Assembly: GCA_000156295.1 (NCBI GenBank)
Contig: DS999227.1
Location: 158,361 to 222,360 of the forward strand
Direction of reading: 5' to 3'
DNA: 64,000 nucleotides
Origin: a marine gamma proteobacterium HTCC2148
GTDB taxonomy: Bacteria; Pseudomonadota; Gammaproteobacteria; Pseudomonadales; Halieaceae
Position numbers and translations under genes: made by a program. Below, piece by piece: positions 8,391 to 16,925 of this stretch. The notes beneath the pieces are model-generated. The model was given only the letters and a program-made list of their open reading frames with translations, did not search any database and had not been told where the DNA came from. The stretch's first letter is position 1, and each line of letters opens with the position of its first letter.

Positions 8391-10313
8391 TTAATTCAAT
8401 GCAATACGACCGCGTCGCGCTACATCGTCTGCGAGGTGCGTTTCAAACGCTTCGAGATCCATGGATCCCAAGTCCTCACCACGACGGGCGCGCACGGCCA
8501 ATGTCTGTGATTCTACTTCTTTGTCCCCTACCACAAGCAGGTACGGAACCTTCTGAATCGTGTGCTCGCGGATTTTAAAGCCGATCTTCTCGTTTCTCAA
8601 GTCCGAAATGACCCGAAACCCCTTGTTTTTTAAGGAATCTTCCACAGATTTGGCATATTCGGACTGTTTATCGGTGATATTGAGCACTACAGCCTGTGTT
8701 GGAGCCAACCAGGTGGGGAATATCCCTTCATAGTGTTCGATCAATATTCCGATAAATCGCTCGAAAGATCCAAGTATGGCCCGGTGCAACATCACCGGCA
8801 CCTGACGAGAACCGTCCTCCGCTACGTACTGCGCATCAAGACGACCGGGCATGGAAAAATCAACCTGAATGGTACCTAATTGCCAGACTCGACCAATGCA
8901 ATCCTTGAGCGAGAATTCGATCTTGGGACCGTAAAAAGCGCCTTCTCCTGGTAATGTCTCCCACGGAAGATCCTGGGCATTCAGTGCGTCGGCTAAGGCT
9001 TTTTCCGCCCTGTCCCAGTCCTGGTCGGAACCCACCCTTTGCTCCGGGCGAGTCGACAGACGATAAATCACATCTGCAAAGCCGAAATCCTCATAGACCG
9101 AGTGCAAGAAATCGATAAAAGAAGAAACCTCAGGCTGGATCTGCTCTTCGGTACAAAAAATGTGGGCATCGTCCTGCACAAAGCCGCGGACACGCATGAT
9201 CCCGTGCAATGAACCCGAGGGCTCATTGCGATGGCAGGAACCAAATTCAGCCAATCGCAGTGGCAAGTCACGATAGGACTTCAAGCCCTGATTAAACACC
9301 TGCACATGACAGGGGCAGTTCATGGGTTTGACAGCAAACTCGCGGTCCTCTGCCTTAAGCATGAACATGTCATCGCCAAACTTGTCGGCATGTCCCGACT
9401 TCTTCCACAGGGACAAATCGACCAGTTGTGGTGTTTTAATTTCCTGGTAATCGTGTTGCTGCTGCCCTTCGCGCATGTACTGCTCGATTGTTTGGTAAAT
9501 ACTCCAACCAGCGGGGTGCCAGAAAACCATGCCCGGGGCTTCTTCCTGGGTATGAAACAGATCAAGTTTTTTACCGATCTTGCGATGATCGCGCTTTTCG
9601 GCTTCTTCGATTCTATTGAGGTACTGTTTAAGCTGCTTCTTATTTGCCCAGGCTGTGCCGTAAACACGCTGCAGCATTTCGTTGTTGGAGTCACCGCGCC
9701 AATAAGCTCCAGCCACCTTGGTCAGCTTGAACGCTTTGAGCTTCCCTGTACTGGGTACATGGGGGCCCCGGCAGAGGTCCATCCAGGCACCTTGTTGATA
9801 AATTGAAATTTCCTCGTCAGCAGGCAGCTCTTCAATAATTTGTACCTTGTAGCGCTCGCCCATATTGCGGAAAATTTCGACCGCCTTTTCACGACTGCAG
9901 ACAATACGCTCCACCGTCAGGTCCTGCTGAACGATTTCTTCCATCCGTTGCTCGATTTTCTCGAGGTCTTCCGGAGTAAAATTATGGCCAGTAGCAAAGT
10001 CGTAAAAGAAACCATCCTCAATCACCGGGCCGATGGTGACCTGGATACCGGGAAATAGCTGCTGTGTTGCCTGAGCCAGCAGGTGAGCGGTGGAGTGACG
10101 GATTACTTCCAGTCCCGCTTCATCGCGCTCAGTGATAATGGCAAGCGCAGCGTCCGCCTCAACAATATGGGAGGTATCTACCTCACGGCCATCGACCACG
10201 CCCGCCAGGGCCGCTTTGGCCAGGCCGGGGCCGATATCGGCGGCGACGTCGTGAACAGAAACGGGGTTCTCAAAAGCGCGTTGGCTGCCATCTGGCAGAG
10301 TAATAACAGGCAT
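8391..10313 (-). CDS. thrS: Threonine-tRNA ligase
   Basis: A 640-aa class II synthetase with the complete architecture: TGS domain (1-65, [19 protein letters not shown]), editing domain (about 65-240, including [10 protein letters not shown] and the Cys/His zinc-like site [10 protein letters not shown]), catalytic core ([36 protein letters not shown]), and the C-terminal anticodon-binding domain from about 535. AGGA lies 9 bases before the ATG. It is the first gene of thrS-infC-rpmI-rplT. A stable hairpin sits just upstream of the ribosome-binding site. Confidence 0.98.
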   Translation of the reverse strand: MPVITLPDGSQRAFENPVSVHDVAADIGPGLAKAALAGVVDGREVDTSHIVEADAALAIITERDEAGLEVIRHSTAHLLAQATQQLFPGIQVTIGPVIEDGFFYDFATGHNFTPEDLEKIEQRMEEIVQQDLTVERIVCSREKAVEIFRNMGERYKVQIIEELPADEEISIYQQGAWMDLCRGPHVPSTGKLKAFKLTKVAGAYWRGDSNNEMLQRVYGTAWANKKQLKQYLNRIEEAEKRDHRKIGKKLDLFHTQEEAPGMVFWHPAGWSIYQTIEQYMREGQQQHDYQEIKTPQLVDLSLWKKSGHADKFGDDMFMLKAEDREFAVKPMNCPCHVQVFNQGLKSYRDLPLRLAEFGSCHRNEPSGSLHGIMRVRGFVQDDAHIFCTEEQIQPEVSSFIDFLHSVYEDFGFADVIYRLSTRPEQRVGSDQDWDRAEKALADALNAQDLPWETLPGEGAFYGPKIEFSLKDCIGRVWQLGTIQVDFSMPGRLDAQYVAEDGSRQVPVMLHRAILGSFERFIGILIEHYEGIFPTWLAPTQAVVLNITDKQSEYAKSVEDSLKNKGFRVISDLRNEKIGFKIREHTIQKVPYLLVVGDKEVESQTLAVRARRGEDLGSMDLEAFETHLADDVARRGRIALN

Positions 10314-10333
10314 ACGTTTTCCTGGTGTCAGTG

Positions 10334-10354
10334 GTGGCCCCTACTAGTGGCCAC
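10334..10354 (-). promoter_or_regulatory. Hairpin in the thrS 5' untranslated region
   Basis: GTGGCC and GGCCAC (6-bp arms, 9-base loop ACTAGTAGG on the mRNA strand) stand 20 bases before the thrS start codon, just ahead of the AGGA ribosome-binding site. E. coli ThrRS represses thrS through a hairpin in a similar position that mimics tRNA-Thr. The loop here lacks an obvious Thr anticodon, so this is a candidate only. Confidence 0.35.
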
Positions 10355-10472
10355 ATGGCGCTTCGTAACTGGTTGTTTTCACTAAGCTTTTCACATTTTC
10401 ACGGCAACGATTCCGTGTTTTAGTGACCAATTCAGTGACCCGTTACCCTAAGTTTGAATGTTTGTGCTGCTG

Positions 10473-10492
10473 CCGGCCCCTAGCTAGGCCGG
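10473..10492. repeat. GC-rich hairpin between phaC-like gene and thrS
   Basis: CCGGCC and GGCCGG around CCTAGCTA. It lies 60 bp after the PhaC-like stop codon on the minus strand and lacks a T-run, so it is at best a weak terminator or mRNA 3'-end structure. The rest of the 240-bp gap (10314-10553) shows nothing else recognisable. Confidence 0.4.
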
Positions 10493-10553
10493 AGGCGCAT
10501 TCTAATGGAGCTAGGGCGTTAATTAAAGAGGAAGAATTTACGCTACCAGCTGG

Positions 10554-11825
10554 CTATTTCCGCGCCGCCCTGGCTTTGAGCTTCGGCCGCACTTTGGCCT
10601 TATTTTTTGCTGCAGCCTTGGTTTTTAACACGGGCTTGCGTTTTGCCCTCACCGGCTTCGCCTGGGAACGCTCTTCCAACCAATCAGCAGATTGACTCCA
10701 TACCTCACTCTGGGCCTTGCTGCCGATAATCACCCCCATGTGCCCTCCGGGAGCAACGCGGAACTGTTTGTCGTTTGAGGCGACAATTTCCACGCTACGC
10801 TCCGCTACCTCAGGTGGCACCAGGTTGTCGGTCTCACCTGCGAATGCCAGCAGGGCGGATTGGATACTGTCGAGTTCTGCCACCTTATCGCGTATTTGCA
10901 CCCGACCAGTGGCAATCTGATTCTCGCTGACAACCTCGCCGGCCATATCCCGCACTACGCCGCCAGGATAGCGCAACATATTATTGAGATAGTCCGACGT
11001 GGTGGAATGAGACTCCACAAACTCTCGATCCCATAGCCGGGTCACCAAATCCCAATAGGTGGTCACACTTCCCACAGGGTCCGTCAATTTAAAGACTATT
11101 GTGGTCGCCCAATCGGGCATAGACAAGCGAGCGGGATTTAGCGTATTGAGACGAAGATTCGTGTAGTTGCTCACCAATTGAGCCGGCCCGTCCAGCGCCT
11201 GCGCAACACCGGCAACCATGGAAATAACACCCTTGCCTGTCTCCAGGTCAATAGGACTGGCGATAGTCACAATATTGCGGATACTCCTATCCTTGACGAT
11301 TCCCTGATAGAAAAGACAGAACAGGCCACCCATGCACCATCCCATCAAAGACAATTCTTTACTGCCAGAATGGCGACGAACCTTATCCAGGGCAGTGCCC
11401 ATCATGTCCTCGCAATAATCCAACATACCCAGATGAGCGTGTTCTTTTTTCGGCTTGCCCCAATCCAGTAAATAGACCTTAAACCCACGTGCCACCAAAT
11501 AACGCACCAGGCTGCGCTGGGGCATCAAGTCGAAAGTTTCCGTTGTAACACCCAGCGGCGGCACCAAGACCAGAGGCACCGGATGTTGCTCGCGCCTTAT
11601 CGGCATAGTGCTACCGTCAACCAGGCCGATTTCGTCTTCGTCGGGTAATTCGTAATACCGTACCGACATCAAGTCGCCATCGTGCACCAGCTCAAACCAG
11701 GTTCGCCCTGACTTGATCAATGTGTCTCGTTTGAACAACCAATCAAGACTGTTTGCGGTGACGCCGGACATGCGATGATTTAAGGCAAGACCCTGGTCCA
11801 GGGCTAATTTAGCGAGTTTGTTCAT
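10554..11825 (-). CDS. PhaC-like polyhydroxyalkanoate synthase family protein
   Basis: A 423-aa alpha/beta-hydrolase of the PHA-synthase family, near the length of short class III PhaC. The lipase-like box is GWCMGG with catalytic Cys164, followed by Asp333 (GETDNLVP) and His362 (GGHMGV). PhaC enzymes polymerise 3-hydroxyacyl-CoA; some relatives instead act as acyltransferases or depolymerases, so polymer synthesis is likely but unproven. Residues 388-423 form a Lys/Arg/Ala/Pro tail like histone H1 or the granule protein PhaF, which could bind DNA or granule surfaces. The start overlaps the end of the wax-ester synthase by 4 bp (ATGA), so both are translated together in one storage-lipid unit. 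No phaA, phaB or phaE lies nearby. Confidence 0.8.
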   Translation of the reverse strand: MNKLAKLALDQGLALNHRMSGVTANSLDWLFKRDTLIKSGRTWFELVHDGDLMSVRYYELPDEDEIGLVDGSTMPIRREQHPVPLVLVPPLGVTTETFDLMPQRSLVRYLVARGFKVYLLDWGKPKKEHAHLGMLDYCEDMMGTALDKVRRHSGSKELSLMGWCMGGLFCLFYQGIVKDRSIRNIVTIASPIDLETGKGVISMVAGVAQALDGPAQLVSNYTNLRLNTLNPARLSMPDWATTIVFKLTDPVGSVTTYWDLVTRLWDREFVESHSTTSDYLNNMLRYPGGVVRDMAGEVVSENQIATGRVQIRDKVAELDSIQSALLAFAGETDNLVPPEVAERSVEIVASNDKQFRVAPGGHMGVIIGSKAQSEVWSQSADWLEERSQAKPVRAKRKPVLKTKAAAKNKAKVRPKLKARAARK

Positions 11826-13216
11826 GCTGCACCCTCCTCCAGGGCAACCCGTTCCTCAAGCTCTTCCAGAGCCTTACCGAAGTAGACTGCCATTCGCTGC
11901 AGGCGAGGCAATGTGTCGCGGGCGCCGGTGAAGCCAATATTGAAAGTGCCTGCGTAGCTTACGCAATCTATGCTCAGCGCATTAAATTGTAACAGTGGGC
12001 TCAAGGGGTAGACCGCCTCCAGGCGAGCCCCATTAAAATAAAGCGGCTTCTCTGAGCCCGGTGTATTGGAAACTGCAAGGTTAAATAATGGCGGCACGAA
12101 CTGCCCAACGCCTTTCAGCTGGCTGGCAAACATTGGAGCCGCCCTCATCAGAACATAGGGTGTCACTGTCTCGCGAGGCAAAGCTGCACGATCCTTCCGC
12201 ACTCGCTTCATTGCTTCTTTCACAGTATCGAGGCGGGCGACAGAGTCGCCAACATGAGTCCCTAAAGGAACCCTCAATCCCGCAATCGCATTACCCGCTA
12301 AATGCTCACCATGCTCCTGCAATGAAATCGGCATTACGCCAATCAGTGACTCTTCAGGCAGCGCGTTGTACTCCTTAAAAAACCGGCGCAGAGAGCTGCC
12401 ACAAAGATAGGTAAGAATTTCATTAACCGTGCTGTCAGTGGCCTTCGCCAAAGCGGCGATACGCTGCTCCTCAAACTGCTGAGTTGCGAATCGACGCTGC
12501 GAATTAATCCGTCTGTTCAAAGTTGATCGGGGAGTGCCCCGGGGAAATAAAAAACTGTTTCGCTCGCCCGGACGAACGGCGCCTTGCACAATTCCCATCG
12601 CAGCTCTACCCAGAGAAGCTATCGAGTCCAAAGACTCGGCCAGACCCGATGAATTCAGCCCCGCGGTAAGATCGTCATTGTCATGGTCAGCCAGCGGCTG
12701 AGACCACAGAGGATTCGCTGTGCGCACTCGAGATCGAGAGGATAAATTAGAAAGCAGTGCAGATACTCCGTTTACGGCTTCTACCAACGCGTGGTGAATT
12801 TTAACGTAGAAGGCGAACCTGTCACGCTCCAAACCTTCAATCAAATGGAATTCCCAAAGAGGCCGACTTCGATCCAGTGGATTGCTGTGCAAACGAGAAA
12901 CCATTCTTCCCAGCTCTCGCTCGCCCCCCGGCTGCGGAAGCGCTGAACGTCTGAAATGATAGTCGATGTCAAATTCTCTGTCCGGAATCATGCCCGGGCT
13001 TAATCCCCCGGACAAGCGGCTATTCCAGGGCGAAACAACCTGCGCCGCGCGCATTTGTTCAGCCATATCAGCATAAAAACTCCTGCTGGCACTGCCGGGT
13101 TTCGCGAAGCTCGCCAGAACACCCACATGCATTGGGGTATCCGGTGTTTCCATCATCAACCAGACAGAATCCAGTGGCTTCATATTAGTCGCAGGCATAA
13201 CTTTGTGCATCGTCAT
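11822..13216 (-). CDS. WS/DGAT wax-ester synthase/acyltransferase
   Basis: A 464-aa member of the bacterial wax ester synthase/acyl-CoA:diacylglycerol acyltransferase family, which makes neutral storage lipids at the membrane. Family marks are PLDSVWL near the start, SRPLWEFHLIEGL (118-130), the active-site region KIHHALVEAVNG (139-150) and the C-terminal SNTPGSEKPLYFNGARL block. The canonical HHxxxDG motif reads HHALVEA: both His are kept (141, 142), but Asp-Gly is replaced by Glu146-Ala147. Length is normal. The start could also be the ATG two codons inside. It overlaps the PhaC-like gene by 4 bp. Confidence 0.88.
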   Translation of the reverse strand: MTMHKVMPATNMKPLDSVWLMMETPDTPMHVGVLASFAKPGSASRSFYADMAEQMRAAQVVSPWNSRLSGGLSPGMIPDREFDIDYHFRRSALPQPGGERELGRMVSRLHSNPLDRSRPLWEFHLIEGLERDRFAFYVKIHHALVEAVNGVSALLSNLSSRSRVRTANPLWSQPLADHDNDDLTAGLNSSGLAESLDSIASLGRAAMGIVQGAVRPGERNSFLFPRGTPRSTLNRRINSQRRFATQQFEEQRIAALAKATDSTVNEILTYLCGSSLRRFFKEYNALPEESLIGVMPISLQEHGEHLAGNAIAGLRVPLGTHVGDSVARLDTVKEAMKRVRKDRAALPRETVTPYVLMRAAPMFASQLKGVGQFVPPLFNLAVSNTPGSEKPLYFNGARLEAVYPLSPLLQFNALSIDCVSYAGTFNIGFTGARDTLPRLQRMAVYFGKALEELEERVALEEGAA

Positions 13217-13273
13217 TCAGTGGGCGCTGGATTATAGCAGCAAGACCCAGGGCTTCTAAAATCACAATTTAGC

Positions 13274-13906
13274 CTAAAGCAATATTCGCTGTGGTTCGCC
13301 ACCCAATGCGTCCAATGTCTGCAGTGGCAAGGATTCTGGCTCAGCCGTCACCACAAAACGCTCTGAACCACCGGTCACAAACGCATCAAAAGGATAGCAA
13401 GTCACCAACAGAAGTTGCTCTCCAACATTGGGCCAGAGCATGTCACCTGATGCAGTATCAACAGTCATTTGCTTCACCCGATAGTGCCTCAACAAACCGT
13501 CGGGCAACTGCAGCACTATTCGCTGACCCTTTCTGAGGTGTTGGAGAAACTGAAAATGGGTATCTCGATGCCCGCCTATCATTGCAGGGCCCGCCGCCCC
13601 TAATGCAGCCGACGCAAGATTATGTCCTGGTCCAAAGGCCAGCGCATTGCCCGTGTCGCCGGCTAAAACAAACTGTGAGATCCCCATCGAAGGAACCTGC
13701 AACTTCGCCACAGGCCAGGTATCCGCCCATGGCCACGGTTTCACGGGGCGCCCCTGGGAAGCAAGGCTCTGCTCCCAGGCTTTTGCCAGCATCAGAGGGG
13801 CCAGTCCGGCTTTGGCTTTAATAAGCCCTGCGCTTCCCAATTGCTGCAATGCCAGCAGTATCAGCAGTGGCAACAGTGCACGGGCCATCAAATCAGGCAT
13901 CAGCAC
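13274..13906 (-). CDS. Class GN sortase (proteobacterial dedicated sortase)
   Basis: A 210-aa transpeptidase-like sortase with an N-terminal membrane anchor (about 8-28). The catalytic triad is readable: His113 (IGGHRDTHF), Cys170 (LLLVTCYPFD) and Arg183 (SERFVV). Such enzymes occur in Gram-negative marine bacteria with a single dedicated substrate. That substrate is the VIT/vWA protein just upstream, which this gene overlaps by 14 bp. The start may be GTG at 13906 or ATG at 13900; a GGGAG lies upstream. It presumably acts in the inner membrane facing the periplasm, cutting and transferring the target's C-terminal signal. Confidence 0.92.
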   Translation of the reverse strand: MLMPDLMARALLPLLILLALQQLGSAGLIKAKAGLAPLMLAKAWEQSLASQGRPVKPWPWADTWPVAKLQVPSMGISQFVLAGDTGNALAFGPGHNLASAALGAAGPAMIGGHRDTHFQFLQHLRKGQRIVLQLPDGLLRHYRVKQMTVDTASGDMLWPNVGEQLLLVTCYPFDAFVTGGSERFVVTAEPESLPLQTLDALGGEPQRILL

Positions 13907-16070
13907 TTCGCTCCCTTATCGCGATAATAAATAGGGCTATCAACAGCAGAAAGCTGCCCAACCAGATGTTGGCAGCCGCCGTCGTCGCCGTGTTGGGATA
14001 GGCAAAAAACTGAGGACTTTGACCTTGTGGCCGCGTATTAGGCAAAGGCTTACTTTTTGCTGCCTCGCTCTCGGGACGAGAAACAACCTCCTCCACCGCA
14101 ACAAAACTGGTATAGGGGCTGAGCAAAGAGTGTTTTAGCGCAAGAGGTAATACTCGCTCTCGCACCCAATCTTCACTCTTACCTCGATACTTTTCATCAA
14201 TCAGCCCCTCGATTTTTTTGCGGGCCCATAAGGTGGCCACACCCTCACTATTGTTCATGCTTAAAGGATTCAATGCGGCTGGAAACTGCAGCTTCGTCGA
14301 CCACTCTGTCTCTCCCAACAATCCCTGAATTTTCAAACCATCAATAGGCAACTCGTCGCCTAATTTGACCGCAATCAACAGCGGTTCTCCGGCGTAAAGA
14401 TCAGGCGTTCGTGCGGGCCACACATCAACCCCGTCGGGCCAATCGACATTCAGATGGGTCGCAACAGGACGGGTCAAATTCAGAAACAATGCATCCATTT
14501 TCTCACCCACCTCAGCCACATCGCCAATGTAGGTAAACGTACCACGTCCATATTCCGCGGCTTTTCGCATAAACCAGGCGTTAGGTGCTGAACCGATGCC
14601 GACGGTGAAAAGCCGACTACCGCCCAGGCTGTCAACAATGTGTTCAAATAGCGCAGATTCATTTCCCACCGCACCATCGGTGATAAAAATCACCTGGCGC
14701 AATGCAGGCTCGGGGCGGAGCTCATCCTGCGCTCCAGGCAACTTGAGGGCCAGTTGCAGAGCCGGCATCATTTCTGTCCCGCCGGACGCTTCCAGATGAC
14801 GAACATACTCGCTCGCCAACTGCAGGTTGTGATGACTGGCAGGCACCGCATGCTGGAACAATGCTCGATGACTGGAGTTAAACTCAATCACATTGAAACG
14901 ATCATTCGGGCCCAGGTGGCGTAAAGCCCTGGTGAGACTTCCCTTCGCCTGTTTGATAGAGACGCCGCCCATAGAGCCTGAAGTGTCTACAACAAACACA
15001 ATCTCCCTGGGCACGGTTTCAGCAGCTCTCTGGGAAGCAGGCGGCACCAACATCAGCAGACCATAGTACTGATCATCGACACGCTCAGTAAAAAAGGCAG
15101 CGCCCGGGAGACTTCCTGACGCCGCAGACCACTGCAACACAAAATCCCGATCCATTTCGGCGCTACCCTGAGCCAGCTTGACGCTGTAAACACCCGCGCG
15201 ACGACTGAGAGCAATCTCATGATAGGGTGAATCAATACTCGCTAGAGGCATGCCCATATCTAATCGTGCTGAAATTTTAATCCGGTTTAAGGGCGCTGAA
15301 TCCGATCCCTGCGCGAAATACTGTAGCGGCGAAATCAAGTGTGCATCCGTGACCTGATCTGTGGGCCATGCCCAACCATGGCTGGGGGTCACAGCAACGT
15401 TTTCGTTCATATCCTGGTTTGCCGTTTCTGTCTCAACCCCTGGCATGTATCGTGGCGTGATCGTGGTAGGCAAGCGCAAAGAAAAGCGTCCACTGCGATG
15501 TTCCACGCTCTGCACGTACTCGAGCCTGACAGTAATCTTCTCTCCCGGAGCGATGTTGGCCACCCGATTAGTAAATAAGTTCGGCCGCTGCTGCTCCACC
15601 AAAACAGCCTTTTTCCCTTGCTTAAGTGCCTGCTGGTAAACGCGTTTAGCTTCTTTTCGTTCACGAATTTTACCGACAATTCGCCGCTCGCCTATCAACA
15701 TTTCTAGACGTCGCACCGCCGCGTCTTCAGGCAGCGGAAAGGCATAGACACCCTCAACCCAATCGGCCCCCGCATTGTGAAATTCCTGTTCCACAGTGAC
15801 TGTGGCCAGCATCCCTGTCACTACCAAGTCCACCTTGGTCGATTGGGTTGGCGCTGGCTGGTAAGCTTCACCCTCCTCCCGCAGTAGCATTTGACCACTG
15901 GCCACATCATCCAGATAGTCTTCTGCCTGCGCACTAGTACTTGCCAGGATCATTATTGATAGGGCGGTGAACACCAACGTAGGAAGACACCGGAACAACA
16001 GCCAATATTGCCAGCCTCCGAAACGCTTTAGATCACGGGAAAACAATTGATGGATGCGAGATAAATACAT
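13893..16070 (-). CDS. Marine sortase target protein, VIT and vWA domains
   Basis: A 725-aa envelope protein. It has a long N-terminal signal/anchor (about 27-49), a VIT domain (about 65-195), a von Willebrand A domain with an intact MIDAS start DTSGS at 362-366, a C-terminal linker, and a sorting-type tail: YPNTAT at 691-696, a hydrophobic segment at about 700-718, then RER. This is the layout of the single target that accompanies the class GN sortase. The vWA domain probably binds a metal and a protein partner; the biological role is unknown. It is transcribed with the sortase and divergently from the two-component pair. Confidence 0.92.
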   Translation of the reverse strand: MYLSRIHQLFSRDLKRFGGWQYWLLFRCLPTLVFTALSIMILASTSAQAEDYLDDVASGQMLLREEGEAYQPAPTQSTKVDLVVTGMLATVTVEQEFHNAGADWVEGVYAFPLPEDAAVRRLEMLIGERRIVGKIRERKEAKRVYQQALKQGKKAVLVEQQRPNLFTNRVANIAPGEKITVRLEYVQSVEHRSGRFSLRLPTTITPRYMPGVETETANQDMNENVAVTPSHGWAWPTDQVTDAHLISPLQYFAQGSDSAPLNRIKISARLDMGMPLASIDSPYHEIALSRRAGVYSVKLAQGSAEMDRDFVLQWSAASGSLPGAAFFTERVDDQYYGLLMLVPPASQRAAETVPREIVFVVDTSGSMGGVSIKQAKGSLTRALRHLGPNDRFNVIEFNSSHRALFQHAVPASHHNLQLASEYVRHLEASGGTEMMPALQLALKLPGAQDELRPEPALRQVIFITDGAVGNESALFEHIVDSLGGSRLFTVGIGSAPNAWFMRKAAEYGRGTFTYIGDVAEVGEKMDALFLNLTRPVATHLNVDWPDGVDVWPARTPDLYAGEPLLIAVKLGDELPIDGLKIQGLLGETEWSTKLQFPAALNPLSMNNSEGVATLWARKKIEGLIDEKYRGKSEDWVRERVLPLALKHSLLSPYTSFVAVEEVVSRPESEAAKSKPLPNTRPQGQSPQFFAYPNTATTAAANIWLGSFLLLIALFIIAIRERSADA

Positions 16071-16085
16071 TGTTCAAACTCCAGA

Positions 16086-16171
16086 TTAGATTTCCTCTAT
16101 CTAAACTTTCAACAATGGCAATCAACGGCACGAATAATGGCATTTCAATGTCCAATTATGATCAATTATGA
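16086..16171. promoter_or_regulatory. Candidate control sites between sortase target and pdsR
   Basis: The 165-bp divergent intergenic region has two features. An inverted repeat TTAGAT-N7-ATCTAA (16086-16104) lies 15 bp upstream of the sortase-target start codon. A tandem direct repeat CAATTATGA at 16153-16161 and 16163-16171 has a 10-bp period. OmpR/PhoB-type regulators commonly bind pairs of direct repeats 10-11 bp apart, so the latter is a candidate PdsR box. Confidence 0.4.
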
Positions 16172-16235
16172 CGAGCGCTTGAGCTAACAAGGTATATTTG
16201 AAACCATAGCGGTATCACCAAGGACCGGGGACCAT

Positions 16236-16925
16236 ATGCAACAGCACATTGCCATCGTTGAAGATGAAGCGGCCATTGCCGCAAACTACCGTGACCACCT
16301 GCAGCGGCAAGGTTTTCGTGTCTCTTTATTTGCCGATCGCGACAGCGCCGCAGACGCTTTCGCTATCCAGCTACCTGACCTTGCCATCATCGATGTAGGA
16401 CTCGGCAAGGAAATGGAAGGCGGCTTTGAACTCTGCCGAGATCTGCGCGCCCGCGCTCCCGGTATACCGATTGTGTTTCTGACCGCGAGAGATTCCGAGT
16501 TGGACATTATTTCCGGCTTCCGATTGGGAGCCGATGACTACCTCACCAAAGGCATTAGCCAGGCACAATTAACCGCCAGGATTAATGCACTGTTTCGCCG
16601 GGTCAAGGCTCTGCAGAAGCCGGAGCAGGAGAAGCATCTTGTTGTGCAAGGTGCGCTGGAGTTAAACAAAGAGCGAATGACAGCCAACTGGCGTGGACTG
16701 CCCCTGGAACTTAGCGTAACCGAGTTCTGGATGGTGCATACGCTTGCACTCCACCCGGGGCACGTCAAAAATCGGCAGCAGCTAATGGACTGTGCCAATG
16801 TCGTACTGGATGACAACACCATCACTTCCCACATCAAACGAATCAGGCGCAAATTTCAGGCACTGGATGCTGACTTTGGCAGCATTGATACAGCCTACGG
16901 CGTAGGTTACCGATGGAAGGGCTAA
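16236..16925 (+). CDS. pdsR: Dedicated sortase system response regulator (PdsR type)
   Basis: A 229-aa OmpR-type regulator. The receiver domain (1-125) carries the acidic pair in VEDEA, the phospho-acceptor Asp in LAIIDVGLG, Thr in VFLTARD and Lys in DDYLTKG. The C-terminal winged helix (about 135-229) has the recognition region DDNTITSHIKRIRRKF and ends YGVGYRWKG. It lies divergently from the sortase target and overlaps the kinase gene by 13 bp. It probably controls the sortase operon. Confidence 0.9.
   Translation: MQQHIAIVEDEAAIAANYRDHLQRQGFRVSLFADRDSAADAFAIQLPDLAIIDVGLGKEMEGGFELCRDLRARAPGIPIVFLTARDSELDIISGFRLGADDYLTKGISQAQLTARINALFRRVKALQKPEQEKHLVVQGALELNKERMTANWRGLPLELSVTEFWMVHTLALHPGHVKNRQQLMDCANVVLDDNTITSHIKRIRRKFQALDADFGSIDTAYGVGYRWKG

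Noticed and set aside
10423-10695. Plus-strand frame upstream of thrS
   Set aside because: It runs into the 3' end of the PhaC-like gene, where its residues are the antisense of the Lys/Arg/Ala tail; no ribosome-binding site.
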